A stretch of 64,000 bases of DNA from Nitrosopumilus sp. Nsub (GTDB lineage Archaea > Thermoproteota > Nitrososphaeria > Nitrososphaerales > Nitrosopumilaceae): NCBI RefSeq assembly GCF_001541925.1, contig NZ_LQMW01000017.1, positions 124,001 through 188,000 of the forward strand, written 5' to 3'. Both the position numbers and the translations under genes were made by a program. Below, one piece after another: positions 8,053-15,595 of this stretch. The notes below the pieces were generated by a model. That model saw only the letters and a list, made by a program, of their open reading frames with translations, ran no database searches and was not told where the DNA came from. The stretch's first letter is position 1; the number at the start of each line of letters is the position of its first letter.

Positions 8053-8880
8053 TCAATAATCTTCAAGAATTCCAGCCTTATTTCTGTGCGTATAACCAAA
8101 TTCTTTGTTTTGAGACAGATGAGTTCCATCAAATATAGTTCCATCTTTACAGGCAAGATCCTCACCCACACAACAACTTCCACAAATCCCAACACCACAT
8201 TTCATCATTCGTTCAAGACTTGCTTGAACAAAAATGCCTTTAGAATGGGCAGATTGAACAGTTTTGTACATCATTTTTTCTGGACCACAAGTATACACAC
8301 CATCAAAGTGAGATTCGTTAACTAATTTTTCTACCACATCAGTTACAAATCCTTTTTCACCATAACTTCCATCATCAGTACAGACAATCACTTTGTGAGG
8401 ATTATTTTTTAATAGTTCATTTGCTAATGTTTCAAAGAAAACTTCATCTTTTGATTTTGCTCCAATCAACAATGTTACATTATCAGTTGGTTTAACATGT
8501 GTTAATAATCTCATCATAGGAACTAATCCAGTTCCACCTCCTACTAACAAAAGATTTCCTTCTTTAACATCAAAAGCATTTCCATAAGGTCCACGAACTC
8601 CAATTTTTTCACCCGACTTAATGTTGAAAAGTCCTGTGGATGCCTGACCATGTTTTCTAACAGTAAATGCTGCTTTTCCAGTTTCTTTAGAAATCATTAC
8701 ACTCATTGGTAATTCATTAATTCCAGGAATCCAAACCATTGCAAATTGACCAGGTAAAACATTAGACATAACATCATCTGAAAAATACAAAGTTCGAACA
8801 GTAGGCGTTTCATCTACTACTTTTTCAATTGTGAGAATCGTTGTATGATTAAAATTTCTTTGCAAGTCCCACCATCTCAT
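8053..8880 (-). CDS. pyrK: Dihydroorotate dehydrogenase electron transfer subunit (PyrK)
   Basis: Iron-sulfur flavoprotein that couples dihydroorotate oxidation to NAD+ in the class 1B enzyme. It has a ferredoxin-reductase-like FAD domain (TVRTLYF, GPYGNAF), an NAD-binding segment (LLVGGGTGLVPM) and a C-terminal [2Fe-2S] cysteine cluster, CGVGICGSCC plus a later Cys. 275 aa is normal. The start overlaps the end of pyrD by 32 nt, so the two are coupled. This is the fourth step of pyrimidine synthesis; pyrF is elsewhere in the window. Confidence 0.9.
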   Translation of the reverse strand: MRWWDLQRNFNHTTILTIEKVVDETPTVRTLYFSDDVMSNVLPGQFAMVWIPGINELPMSVMISKETGKAAFTVRKHGQASTGLFNIKSGEKIGVRGPYGNAFDVKEGNLLLVGGGTGLVPMMRLLTHVKPTDNVTLLIGAKSKDEVFFETLANELLKNNPHKVIVCTDDGSYGEKGFVTDVVEKLVNESHFDGVYTCGPEKMMYKTVQSAHSKGIFVQASLERMMKCGVGICGSCCVGEDLACKDGTIFDGTHLSQNKEFGYTHRNKAGILEDY

Positions 8881-9760
8881 TAATTGTTGAATAGTTTTTC
8901 TTTTTCATATATTGAAGTATTCCTTTATTGATATCATCAAAAACAGTTATCCAATTATCTCCAATTGCACTGCCGAGTTGAATTGCGGAAGCACCAGCTA
9001 AGAAAAATTCAATTGCATCTTCCCAAGTAGAAATTCCACCACATCCAATTATTGGGATATCGTATTTTGAAGAAATTTCATAAACACATCGTAATGCAAT
9101 AGGTTTGATTGGAGTACCAGATAATCCTCCAAATTTATTACTAAGAATTGGGCGTTGGGTTTCAACATCTATTGCCATTGCTCTAACCGTATTGATTGCA
9201 GTTATAGCATCAATTCCAGAATCAATTGCAGTTTTTACAGTATTAAGGTAATGAGTAGTTCCTAAACCAACTTTTGCAATTACAGGAATATTAGTAGAAT
9301 TTTTTACAGTTGTAACAATTTGTTTAACTAATTCAGGATCATCACCAACTTCTAATCCAACTTTGGCCACATGAGGACAAGATAAATTCAGTTCAAATGC
9401 AGTAACATTACAATTTTGGAATTCATTAACCATTTTTGCAAAATCTTCAGGAATTGAACCAACTAAACTTACCATAATGGGAACGTCTGCATTTGGTTCA
9501 ATCATTTTAGCAAAATTTGATGCTCCAGGATTGGATAATCCCACAGCATTCATCCACCCGCCACCATTTACGCTAAAAATAGTAGGGTTTGGATAACCTT
9601 CCCAAGGCTCATTACTCAAAGATTTTGTTACTACAGCTCCTGCACCTGAGCGATAAAGTCGATTAAAAACATCTAAAGAAATACCTAAAATTCCAGATGC
9701 AAGCATGGCTGGCTTTTCAAGTTCAATTTTACCTATAGAGGTGACAAGACTGGGTTCCAT
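8849..9760 (-). CDS. pyrD: Dihydroorotate dehydrogenase, class 1B catalytic subunit (PyrD)
   Basis: FMN enzyme oxidizing dihydroorotate to orotate. It shows NAVGLSNPG near residue 71, ELNLSCPH with the class 1B catalytic cysteine region, NTVRAMAID, GGLSGTPIKPIALR and the FMN-phosphate site IIGCGGISTWEDA. The 303-aa length and the overlapping pyrK partner both indicate class 1B (NAD-linked). It is the first gene of the pyrD-pyrK pair, with divergent nop5 upstream. Confidence 0.93.
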   Translation of the reverse strand: MEPSLVTSIGKIELEKPAMLASGILGISLDVFNRLYRSGAGAVVTKSLSNEPWEGYPNPTIFSVNGGGWMNAVGLSNPGASNFAKMIEPNADVPIMVSLVGSIPEDFAKMVNEFQNCNVTAFELNLSCPHVAKVGLEVGDDPELVKQIVTTVKNSTNIPVIAKVGLGTTHYLNTVKTAIDSGIDAITAINTVRAMAIDVETQRPILSNKFGGLSGTPIKPIALRCVYEISSKYDIPIIGCGGISTWEDAIEFFLAGASAIQLGSAIGDNWITVFDDINKGILQYMKKKNYSTINEMVGLAKKF

Positions 9761-9845
9761 CCTGATAATTGAACGTAGATTCGAATATAATAGTTGATTT
9801 GAGGATCTAGTACCTTTTTTAAAGGTGATTTAGGTTCAACTAGTC

Positions 9846-11183
9846 ATGTATTCTGTAATTTTAACAGAGTTAGGAATTTCCATTTTCAATGATGGACAAG
9901 TAGATAAAGCATTTCCATTTTCAAATTCTGTTAAAGAATATCTTGCAATAAAAAATAAAGAAGCAAAACCAAATGAACTAATTAATTATCTAGCAAAAAT
10001 TCAAAGAGGTGTTTCTGTAAGTGATGAATCATTACTTGCAATTTTAAAAAAATTCTCTATTGATTGTCATATGATGGATGAAGTAGAATTAGAAAAAATC
10101 CAGTCAACAAAACCACAGATTATTGTAGATTCAGGATTTGCATCAAATCTTCAAGATACGTTAGGAAAATTAAGAGAATTTGCATTAGGGTTTTCATCAT
10201 CAAAAGTTACTGAAGTTTCAGAAAGTCCAGATTTACATATCATTCAAGCAATTAATTCATTAGATGAAATTGATAAAATTGCAAATGGATTAAGTTCAAG
10301 ACTTAGAGAATGGTATGGATTACATTTTCCAGAATTAGATAATATGATAGACAGTATCAACGGATATGCACAAATTGTAATGGCAGGAAAAAGAGAATCA
10401 TTGTCAAAACAAGTTTTTGAAGAGGCAGGTTTTCCAGAATCTAAAGTCGATATGCTATCATTAATCTTATCAAAAAGTAGAGGAGGAGACATTTCAGATA
10501 TTAATTTAGCAATAGTTCAATCAATTGCAAAACAAATTTTAGATTTTCATGAATTACGTAAAAAGTTGGAAGAACATGTGGAATCAGAAATGCAAGAAAT
10601 TGCACCTAATCTTTCAGCTATTCTTGGTACTGCAGTTGGTGCAAGGATTTTGGGAAGAGCAGGAAGTCTAAAAAGAATGGCATCACTTCCTGCAAGTACA
10701 ATTCAAGTATTAGGAGCAGAAAAAGCATTATTCAGATCATTAAAAACAGGTTCACAACCACCTAAACACGGATTATTATTCCAACATGCAATGGTGCATG
10801 CAGCTCCAAGATGGCAAAGAGGAAAAATTGCAAGAGCAGTTGCAGCAAAAGCAGTGATTGCAGCAAGAGTAGATGTGTATGGAGAAGGATTGAATCAAAC
10901 ATTACTTGAGAAACTAAATGTAAGAGTCGATGAGATAGGCAAAAAATATGAAAATCCAACTGAAAAAGACATCAGAACACCTCAACAATTCAAACCACAA
11001 GGTGGAAGATTTGATGATGGAAGAAGAGAAGGTGGAAGAAGAGAAGGTGGAAGAAGAGAAGGTGGAAGAAGAGATGAAAGAAGAAATTATGGTGAACGAA
11101 GAAGAGAAGGTGGAAGATTTGATGATAGAAGAAGAGAAGATAGAAATTCAAGTAAAAAGAGAAAGAAGTTTGGAAGAAGATAA
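9846..11183 (+). CDS. nop5: C/D box RNP core protein Nop5 (Nop56/58-like) with Arg/Gly-rich tail
   Basis: Scaffold of the archaeal box C/D RNP, bridging L7Ae-bound guide RNA and fibrillarin for rRNA 2'-O-methylation. The NOP domain is clear around residues 255-330 (LSAILGTAVGARILGRAGSL, GAEKALFRSL, KHGLLFQH). The last 80 residues are a low-complexity Arg/Gly/Glu tail built on REGGR repeats, unusual for archaeal Nop5 but like the RGG or charged tails of eukaryotic Nop56/58 and fibrillarin. Fibrillarin follows and overlaps the end of this gene, the usual archaeal pair. Confidence 0.93.
   Translation: MYSVILTELGISIFNDGQVDKAFPFSNSVKEYLAIKNKEAKPNELINYLAKIQRGVSVSDESLLAILKKFSIDCHMMDEVELEKIQSTKPQIIVDSGFASNLQDTLGKLREFALGFSSSKVTEVSESPDLHIIQAINSLDEIDKIANGLSSRLREWYGLHFPELDNMIDSINGYAQIVMAGKRESLSKQVFEEAGFPESKVDMLSLILSKSRGGDISDINLAIVQSIAKQILDFHELRKKLEEHVESEMQEIAPNLSAILGTAVGARILGRAGSLKRMASLPASTIQVLGAEKALFRSLKTGSQPPKHGLLFQHAMVHAAPRWQRGKIARAVAAKAVIAARVDVYGEGLNQTLLEKLNVRVDEIGKKYENPTEKDIRTPQQFKPQGGRFDDGRREGGRREGGRREGGRRDERRNYGERRREGGRFDDRRREDRNSSKKRKKFGRR
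11031..11075 (+). repeat. 15-bp tandem repeat in the Nop5 tail
   Basis: Three consecutive 15-bp units (GGTGGAAGAAGAGAA; the third ends in T) starting at 11031, 11046 and 11061, each encoding GGRRE. Flanking bases are degenerate copies. The repeat opens long spurious frames on both strands. Confidence 0.9.
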
Positions 11184-11844
11184 TCAATCATATTTTTGGA
11201 TCAAATCAGAAGGAGAGCAAAAAATTTCTACTGAAAATTTAGTTCCAGGAAATCAAGTATACAAGGAAAAATTAATTATCAAAAAAGGAATTGAGTATAG
11301 ATTATGGGATCCTTTCAGAAGCAAATTAGCAGCATCAATAATGAATAGATTAGAAAATTTCCCATTTAAAAATAATAGTAAGGTATTGTACTTAGGAGCT
11401 TCAACTGGAACAACTGTTAGTCATATTTCAGACATTGTAGGTCCAACCGGAATTGTTTTTGCAGTTGAACATGCAAGTAGAGTTGCAAGGGATTTCTTAG
11501 ACAGAGTAGCATCATATAGAACAAACATCATTCCAATTCTTCAAGATGCAAGAAAACCTAAAGAATATTTTTCAGTATTTGGAAAAGTAGATGTAGTGTA
11601 TGTAGACATAGCACAACCAGATCAAACAAAAATTGCAATAGATAATTGTGACATGTTTCTAAAAAAAGAAGGATTATTCTTTCTAGTGATTAAAACCAGA
11701 AGTATAGATGTAACAAAAGCACCAAAAAAAATCGTTGAAGAAGAGATAGAGAAATTGAGAGAGAAGTTTGAAATTTTAGAATCAATAGATTTGCATCCAT
11801 ATGATAAAGATCATGCGATGGTAATTGCTAGGTATAAAAATTAA
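11170..11844 (+). CDS. flpA: Fibrillarin-like rRNA/tRNA 2'-O-methyltransferase (FlpA)
   Basis: Catalytic subunit of the C/D box RNP. The SAM motif VLYLGASTGTTVSHI, the acidic block DVVYVDIAQPDQ and FLVIKTRSID are diagnostic. The frame opens far upstream inside the nop5 repeats, which cannot be real coding. I chose the TTG at 11170, giving 224 aa, the usual archaeal length, with the family's N-terminal segment; it overlaps the nop5 stop by 14 nt. The gene converges on rnhB and their stop codons overlap in a TTAA. Confidence 0.9.
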   Translation: MEEDNQSYFWIKSEGEQKISTENLVPGNQVYKEKLIIKKGIEYRLWDPFRSKLAASIMNRLENFPFKNNSKVLYLGASTGTTVSHISDIVGPTGIVFAVEHASRVARDFLDRVASYRTNIIPILQDARKPKEYFSVFGKVDVVYVDIAQPDQTKIAIDNCDMFLKKEGLFFLVIKTRSIDVTKAPKKIVEEEIEKLREKFEILESIDLHPYDKDHAMVIARYKN

Positions 11845-12482
11845 TTTTTACCCATAATTTTTTGTACAGGTTTCCAACTTTTACGCACAAAAACTGGCAT
11901 GATATGATTTTTCTTGTAGTATTTTGTCACAAATTTAACAGTAGTTGAATCAGAAGGATAACCACTACCAAGATTATGAGATTTATTTAATTTTTCAATA
12001 GCCTTATCTCTAGTTACTTTTGCTAAAATTGATGCAGCAGATACCACAACAAATCTACTATCAGCATGATGATATGATTTAATTTTGTGACCATCAGAAA
12101 GTAAAGAAATTTCTTTCCCAAATCTCAGAGGTTTTACATCACAAGAATCAACATATGAGGCATCAGCATCTAATTTTGAAACTACTTTTGCCATGTATTT
12201 TGCTTCCAAATAATTCAAAAGATGTTTTTTCACACTTGCATCAATTGAACGGGGAGGGATTTTTGTGATGTAATAATCATCAACAATTTCAATTATTTTT
12301 TTATAGAGAATCTTTCGAGATTTTGAAGATAATTTTTTTGAATCTTTCACACCAAGTGCAGTTAATTTTCGCAAATTTTTTTTTTCTAAAGAAATTCCAG
12401 CAATTACTAAAGGTCCCAACATAGAACCACGTCCAGCATCATCAATCCCACATATTTGCACAAATTCTGTCTTAAAATACAA
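11841..12482 (-). CDS. rnhB: Ribonuclease HII
   Basis: Cleaves the RNA strand of RNA-DNA hybrids and embedded ribonucleotides. The N-terminal active-site motif is present as GIDDAGRGSMLGPLVIAG, and the later acidic sites (DASYVDSCD and HADSRFVVVSAASILAKVTRD) are in place. The family motif is DEAGRG, so here Glu is replaced by Asp; this is conservative and the protein is otherwise intact at 213 aa. Convergent with fibrillarin. Confidence 0.9.
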   Translation of the reverse strand: MYFKTEFVQICGIDDAGRGSMLGPLVIAGISLEKKNLRKLTALGVKDSKKLSSKSRKILYKKIIEIVDDYYITKIPPRSIDASVKKHLLNYLEAKYMAKVVSKLDADASYVDSCDVKPLRFGKEISLLSDGHKIKSYHHADSRFVVVSAASILAKVTRDKAIEKLNKSHNLGSGYPSDSTTVKFVTKYYKKNHIMPVFVRKSWKPVQKIMGKN

Positions 12483-12522
12483 GTATTAAACCGTTATACG
12501 TTATTAAAAATTAGAAAAAGAA

Positions 12523-13692
12523 ATGAGTGAGACAAAGGAATCATTTCAAGAAATTATAGAAGGAGATACAAAATTATTAGTTCCAAAAAAATCATTGACA
12601 GAAAAAGTACCGCCAATCAAACCAGCATTTTTCAATCCAAAAGCAAAAACAAATAGAGATTTTTCAATAATTGCATATGCAGCGTTTTTAAAAAAATTTG
12701 AAGGTCCAAAAATTTTCTTGGAGTCATTGTCAGGAGTAGGTGCAAGAGGGTTACGTGTTGCAAATGAATTAGAAATAGAAGAAATGAAAATAAATGATCT
12801 TAATCCAACTGCCTTAGAAATTGCAAAAAAATCATCCATTCTAAATAATTTAAACAACATTAAATTTTCTGAAAAAGAAGCATGTGTGTTCCTAAATGAA
12901 CACTCAAGAAAAGGAAATCGAGGTTCAATAGTAGATATTGATCCATTTGGTTCACCTGCAGCCTTTTTTGATTGTGGGGTTAGGGCAACCATGCACGGAG
13001 GAATATTATCAACAGCTGCAACAGATCTTCAGGTACTTAACGGCCTTTTTCAAGGAGCGTGTAAGAGAAAATACGGCGGAACTCCAATTAGAGTTGAATA
13101 CGGAAACGAGATGGCCATCAGATTGATTTTAGGATGTCTCAGATCAGTTGCTGCAAGATTAGGAGTAACAATGATTCCAATGTTTGTTGAAAGTGAAATG
13201 CATTATTATCGAACATATACTAGAATTTTGAACCGAACAGATCAAGAAGAAAATATTGGATATGTCTTACATTGTAAAAATTGCGGCCATAGAAAAACTG
13301 TTGTTGAACAACAACAAGAATGTGATTTATGTAAATCAAAAAACAGTATTGCAGGCCCATTATGGATAGGAAAAATATTTGATAAAGAATTTGTTAAGAA
13401 TATGATTGAAGAGAGTTCAAAGTTGAAAATACAAAAATCATGTGAAAAAACTATTCACAAATGCTTAGAAGAAACAGAGATGCCAGGATTTTATTTTACA
13501 TTAGATGAAATTGCTAAGAAAATAAAAACATCCCCACCAAAATTAGAAAAAATCATATCAAATTTAAAAGAAAATGGATTTACATCAAGTGTTACATCTT
13601 TTAATCCAACAGGATTTCGAACAAATGCAAATATTAATGAAATAATTAAAATTTTTAATTCAACCAGTGAAACCCATACAAACACAGTATAA
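12523..13692 (+). CDS. trm1: tRNA (guanine-26-N2) dimethyltransferase Trm1
   Basis: SAM-dependent enzyme that forms N2,N2-dimethylguanosine at tRNA position 26. The N-terminal FFNPKAKTNRD, ESLSGVGARGLR (SAM-binding) and DIDPFGSPAAFFD (catalytic D-P-F-G) are diagnostic. The C-terminal half has the zinc-binding CKNCGH...CDLC. Length 389 aa is normal. The last 33 bases overlap the end of the convergent rlmE gene. Confidence 0.93.
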   Translation: MSETKESFQEIIEGDTKLLVPKKSLTEKVPPIKPAFFNPKAKTNRDFSIIAYAAFLKKFEGPKIFLESLSGVGARGLRVANELEIEEMKINDLNPTALEIAKKSSILNNLNNIKFSEKEACVFLNEHSRKGNRGSIVDIDPFGSPAAFFDCGVRATMHGGILSTAATDLQVLNGLFQGACKRKYGGTPIRVEYGNEMAIRLILGCLRSVAARLGVTMIPMFVESEMHYYRTYTRILNRTDQEENIGYVLHCKNCGHRKTVVEQQQECDLCKSKNSIAGPLWIGKIFDKEFVKNMIEESSKLKIQKSCEKTIHKCLEETEMPGFYFTLDEIAKKIKTSPPKLEKIISNLKENGFTSSVTSFNPTGFRTNANINEIIKIFNSTSETHTNTV

Positions 13693-14253
13693 TTCACTGC
13701 TTTGTTTTCTACTTGCATCAGGTTTTGTTAAATTGATTCTTGCAAATTTTTTCTTAACATAATCTCTAAATTCTAAAGAATATTCACCATCAAAAACTTT
13801 GAAAACCGCGTTTCCTTTATGAGCTAAAACTTTATCCATGATTTTGGTACAATCATAATTTAAAGAAATTTGTCTAGCATGATCAACGGACCAATTACCA
13901 GTAACTTTTGGTGAAAGATCACAAATCACAGCACCTACTTTACGCCCAAAATAAGATAAAACATCATCAACTAGAGATTCATTTTCAATGTTATCTCTAA
14001 CAATATGAGCACCTGGAATTTCTTCAACATATGATAAATCAACTCCCATAACTTTTCCTTGATTTCCAACTAATTTTACAGCAACTTGAGTCCAACCACC
14101 GGGAGCACAACCAAGATCCAATACATAAAATCCAGGACCAATTAATCGATAAGACTGATTTAATTCTTTTAACTTGTATGCAGATCTAGCTCTAAACCCT
14201 TGTTCATGAGCTAATCTACGATAATGATCTTTTCGTGCATCTGCTAATTTCAT
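13660..14253 (-). CDS. rlmE: 23S rRNA (uridine-2'-O) methyltransferase RlmE/FtsJ
   Basis: Methylates the 2'-O of a uridine in the peptidyl transferase region of 23S rRNA. The FtsJ K-D-K-E set is visible: Lys in RARSAYKLKEL, VLDLGCAPGGWTQ for SAM, Asp in AVICDLSPKVTG, Lys in AVFKVFDGE. It is 197 aa, normal for the family. Its ATG overlaps the stop of the upstream TFE-beta-like gene by 4 nt, and its end overlaps trm1 by 33 nt. Confidence 0.92.
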   Translation of the reverse strand: MKLADARKDHYRRLAHEQGFRARSAYKLKELNQSYRLIGPGFYVLDLGCAPGGWTQVAVKLVGNQGKVMGVDLSYVEEIPGAHIVRDNIENESLVDDVLSYFGRKVGAVICDLSPKVTGNWSVDHARQISLNYDCTKIMDKVLAHKGNAVFKVFDGEYSLEFRDYVKKKFARINLTKPDASRKQSSELYCVCMGFTG

Positions 14254-14972
14254 TTTTTAGCCTTCGATGGTTTTTTGTATTCAGCTAGTACCCAATCTTC
14301 AATTAATTGACATGTTTTTGGACTAATTTCACCATCTAAAGAACACTTTTGTTCAACAGTACAAACTAAACAAGGAGAATTTTCAATTGATTGAGTACTG
14401 ATAGGAGTTTTCTTTAAAATTAATTTGTATGTCCAACGATCGTTTTCAAGAAGTTTTTCCCTATTGACTGTACCCATTCTTTCAAGTTTCAATGACAATC
14501 TAGAACCATCACGACTTGAAAGTTTCAATTTTTTCCACAATTCACTTTGAAGCATACCATCAGATTCTCGTTCAGCTAAAACATCATAAATTTTATTTGT
14601 CAATCTTTCCATGTCGACTTTTTCAATTTGGAAATTTTCAATTTCTTCTTCAGTTAATTGTTCTTCTAATTCTTCTTCAACAGTTCTTTCAGCTGCTTTT
14701 TTTTCTTCTTCTAATTCTTTTTTAGTTAGTTTCTTGGGCTTTTCAGGTTTTGCCTCAGCTTTCTTTGTTACTTTTTTAGCTGGTTTTGCCTCAGCTTTCT
14801 TTGTTACTTTTTTAGCTGGTTTTGCCTCAGCTTTCTTTGTTACTTTTTTAGCTGGTTTTGCCTCAGCTTTCTTTGTTACTTTTTTAGCTGGTTTTGCCTC
14901 AAGAATTTTTGTTTTCTTTTTTAATTCTTCAATTTCTGCTTTAATTTTTTTTGCTTCATCTAATTTTGTCAT
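14250..14972 (-). CDS. TFE-beta-like transcription factor (winged helix plus Cys4 Fe-S-type motif) with Lys/Ala repeat
   Basis: A 240-aa protein in three parts: residues 26-77 are four perfect AKPAKKVTKKAE repeats; 78-118 are charged helical sequence; 122-190 resemble a winged helix (IYDVLAERESDGMLQSEL, then SRLSLKLERMGTV). The end carries Cys201, Cys204, Cys210 and Cys221 (C-x2-C-x5-C-x10-C). Winged helix followed by four cysteines is the layout of archaeal TFE-beta, the relative of RNA polymerase III subunit hRPC39, which binds a 4Fe-4S cluster and helps promoter opening. The assignment rests on this architecture and is inference. The basic repeats could bind nucleic acid. Overlaps rlmE by 4 nt. 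Confidence 0.7.
   Translation of the reverse strand: MTKLDEAKKIKAEIEELKKKTKILEAKPAKKVTKKAEAKPAKKVTKKAEAKPAKKVTKKAEAKPAKKVTKKAEAKPEKPKKLTKKELEEEKKAAERTVEEELEEQLTEEEIENFQIEKVDMERLTNKIYDVLAERESDGMLQSELWKKLKLSSRDGSRLSLKLERMGTVNREKLLENDRWTYKLILKKTPISTQSIENSPCLVCTVEQKCSLDGEISPKTCQLIEDWVLAEYKKPSKAKK
14746..14901 (-). repeat. 36-bp perfect tandem repeat inside the TFE-beta-like gene
   Basis: Four identical 36-bp copies at 14746-14781, 14782-14817, 14818-14853 and 14854-14889, then a 12-bp partial copy to 14901. Each encodes one AKPAKKVTKKAE unit in the minus-strand gene. There is no spacer, so it is not a CRISPR. Synonymous sites are identical too, suggesting recent expansion or conversion. Confidence 0.97.
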
Positions 14973-15024
14973 ATAATCACCATTTCTAAATTCAATTTAC
15001 TACTATTCTTTGAATAATTCATTC

Positions 15025-15498
15025 CTATTTAACAGTAAATGTTCCAGTAGTGGAAAGATTTGTCAAATCAGTAGTAACAATATCTGCAACAATCTTGTAA
15101 GAACCAGGAGAATCAATTACTTTTGAAAAGGCGTCATTATTTGGAAACATTTTACCATCTTTTACACATTGATTGAAATAACCACCTTGTGTCACCACAT
15201 CAGCACTTCCAGAAGTATAAATTGTGATATACAAATCGCCACAACTTATAGAAGAATCATTAATTTTTACTTGAATTTGAACAGGTTCTAAAACAGTGTA
15301 ATGATTAGATAATCCAATAATTTCAATATCTGAATCATGAGAAGGTTTTCCGTGAGAAGACTCACCAGAGAAAGTCATAGGCCACATATTCAATTCTCTA
15401 TCAGGTTTTTGAAGAGTATCAGCCATTACTGCAGATCCAAACACAATTGAGAAAATTACAGGTAAAACAAACACAATCATTTGCTTTGAGGAGACCAT
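15025..15498 (-). CDS. Secreted protein of unknown function
   Basis: 157 aa with a signal peptide: MVSSKQ, a hydrophobic stretch (residues 7-24), and a likely cleavage after AVMA. The mature part is predicted beta-rich (HYTVLEPVQIQVKIND, GSYKIVADIVTTD), like an immunoglobulin-type or cohesin-like domain, with two cysteines (in ISCGDL and NQCVKDG) that could form a disulfide. I do not recognise the family. It is transcribed away from the OLD-type ATPase gene. Confidence 0.65.
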   Translation of the reverse strand: MVSSKQMIVFVLPVIFSIVFGSAVMADTLQKPDRELNMWPMTFSGESSHGKPSHDSDIEIIGLSNHYTVLEPVQIQVKINDSSISCGDLYITIYTSGSADVVTQGGYFNQCVKDGKMFPNNDAFSKVIDSPGSYKIVADIVTTDLTNLSTTGTFTVK

Positions 15499-15595
15499 TT
15501 TGTACTAAACTAGGCAATTCCCTTATATCTATTTAGCAAAAATTGAGGCTAGGACTAGATTGTGACGAATAAGTTAAATCGTATCCGTGTAGATA

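Noticed and set aside
10948-11169. N-terminal extension of fibrillarin into Glu/Val repeats
   Set aside because: Out-of-phase reading of the Nop5 Arg/Gly repeat; fibrillarin begins near the TTG at 11170.
14746-14901. Direct repeats of 36 bp considered as a CRISPR array
   Set aside because: Repeats are contiguous without spacers and lie in frame within a gene; no cas genes in the window.
14611-14976. 121-aa plus-strand frame with regular Phe/Ala repeats
   Set aside because: It is the antisense shadow of the 36-bp repeat in the TFE-beta-like gene; the minus strand has the recognisable domains.
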